A stretch of 6,095 nucleotides of DNA, from assembly GCA_900548415.1 (NCBI GenBank), contig URKO01000087.1, positions 1-6,095 on the forward strand, written 5' to 3'. Positions 6,054 through 6,095 of the stretch are shown here, piece by piece (within the stretch, counting starts at the first letter, position 1; every line of letters starts with the position of its first letter). The DNA is from an uncultured Porphyromonas sp. (lineage in GTDB: Bacteria; Bacteroidota; Bacteroidia; Bacteroidales; Porphyromonadaceae). The position numbers were made by a program, and so were the translations under genes. Below the pieces are notes generated by a model. That model searched no databases. It saw nothing but the letters and a program-made list of their open reading frames with translations, and was not told where the DNA came from.

Positions 6054-6068
6054 AACGTCCGTAGATTC
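6034..6068 (-). terminator. Hairpin plus T-tract, possible terminator of the gene upstream of the window
   Basis: On the minus strand, perfect 8-base arms GAATCTAC (6068-6061) and GTAGATTC (6049-6042) enclose an 11-base loop and are followed by C and seven T (6040-6034). That is the shape of an intrinsic terminator, although the stem has only three G/C pairs. The loop contains the -33 element of the operon promoter, so the same dyad could be an operator instead. Both readings are open. Confidence 0.4.
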
Positions 6069-6072
6069 GCCA

Positions 6073-6095
6073 CAAAAAGCGATCTCCACGGAGAT
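6073..6095 (-). terminator. Edge palindrome with T5, possibly a truncated terminator
   Basis: ATCTCC and GGAGAT (6082-6095) form a perfect 6-base inverted repeat with a 2-base centre. On the minus strand it is followed by CGC and five T (6077-6073). If the bases just outside the window are GCG, the stem would be nine pairs and a strong terminator for an upstream minus-strand gene. The window edge prevents checking. Confidence 0.4.

Noticed and set aside
5996..6073. N-terminal extension of lipoprotein A starting from GTG at 6073
   Set aside because: It would be translated through the promoter and the leader and would place 26 extra residues before a normal lipoprotein signal peptide. ATG at 5995 is far better.

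Overview
The window looks like a Bacteroidota chromosome, most likely order Bacteroidales and Porphyromonas-like. Four things point there: moderate-to-high GC, AT-rich start regions with little Shine-Dalgarno signal, a TAnnTTTG-type promoter, and protein families typical of that order (a radical SAM enzyme paired with 'YGTPT' lipoproteins, and a DUF4846-like protein). The genus is an inference from general familiarity, not a database match.

All eight supported genes lie on the minus strand, so transcription runs from position 6095 toward 1. At the upstream end (about 6022-6095) there is a palindrome at the window edge, a hairpin followed by seven T, and a good Bacteroidota promoter. Then follow lipoprotein A (5995-5537), small lipoprotein B (5499-5242), a radical SAM/SPASM enzyme (5219-4080), the epoxyqueuosine reductase QueG (4083-3127), a BASS/SBF-type transporter (3130-2147), a DUF4846-like membrane-anchored protein (2134-1352), a small secreted protein with four 22-residue repeats (1339-974), and a polytopic membrane protein of unknown function (920-3). 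Gaps are 37, 22, -4, -4, 12, 12 and 53 bases. The layout is therefore one likely operon, with two ATGA stop/start overlaps around queG and no internal promoter that I can see.

The most interesting part is 4080-5995. It holds two predicted lipoproteins whose mature regions share GxGMxxYGTPTxx[YF]ExK but are otherwise unrelated, next to a SPASM-type radical SAM enzyme. This matches the layout known from TIGRFAM-style annotation as the 'rSAM/lipoprotein system' of Bacteroidota. To my knowledge its chemistry is not established. The shared motif is the obvious candidate for the site of recognition or modification. The downstream genes are linked by position, but nothing in the sequence shows that they take part in the same process.
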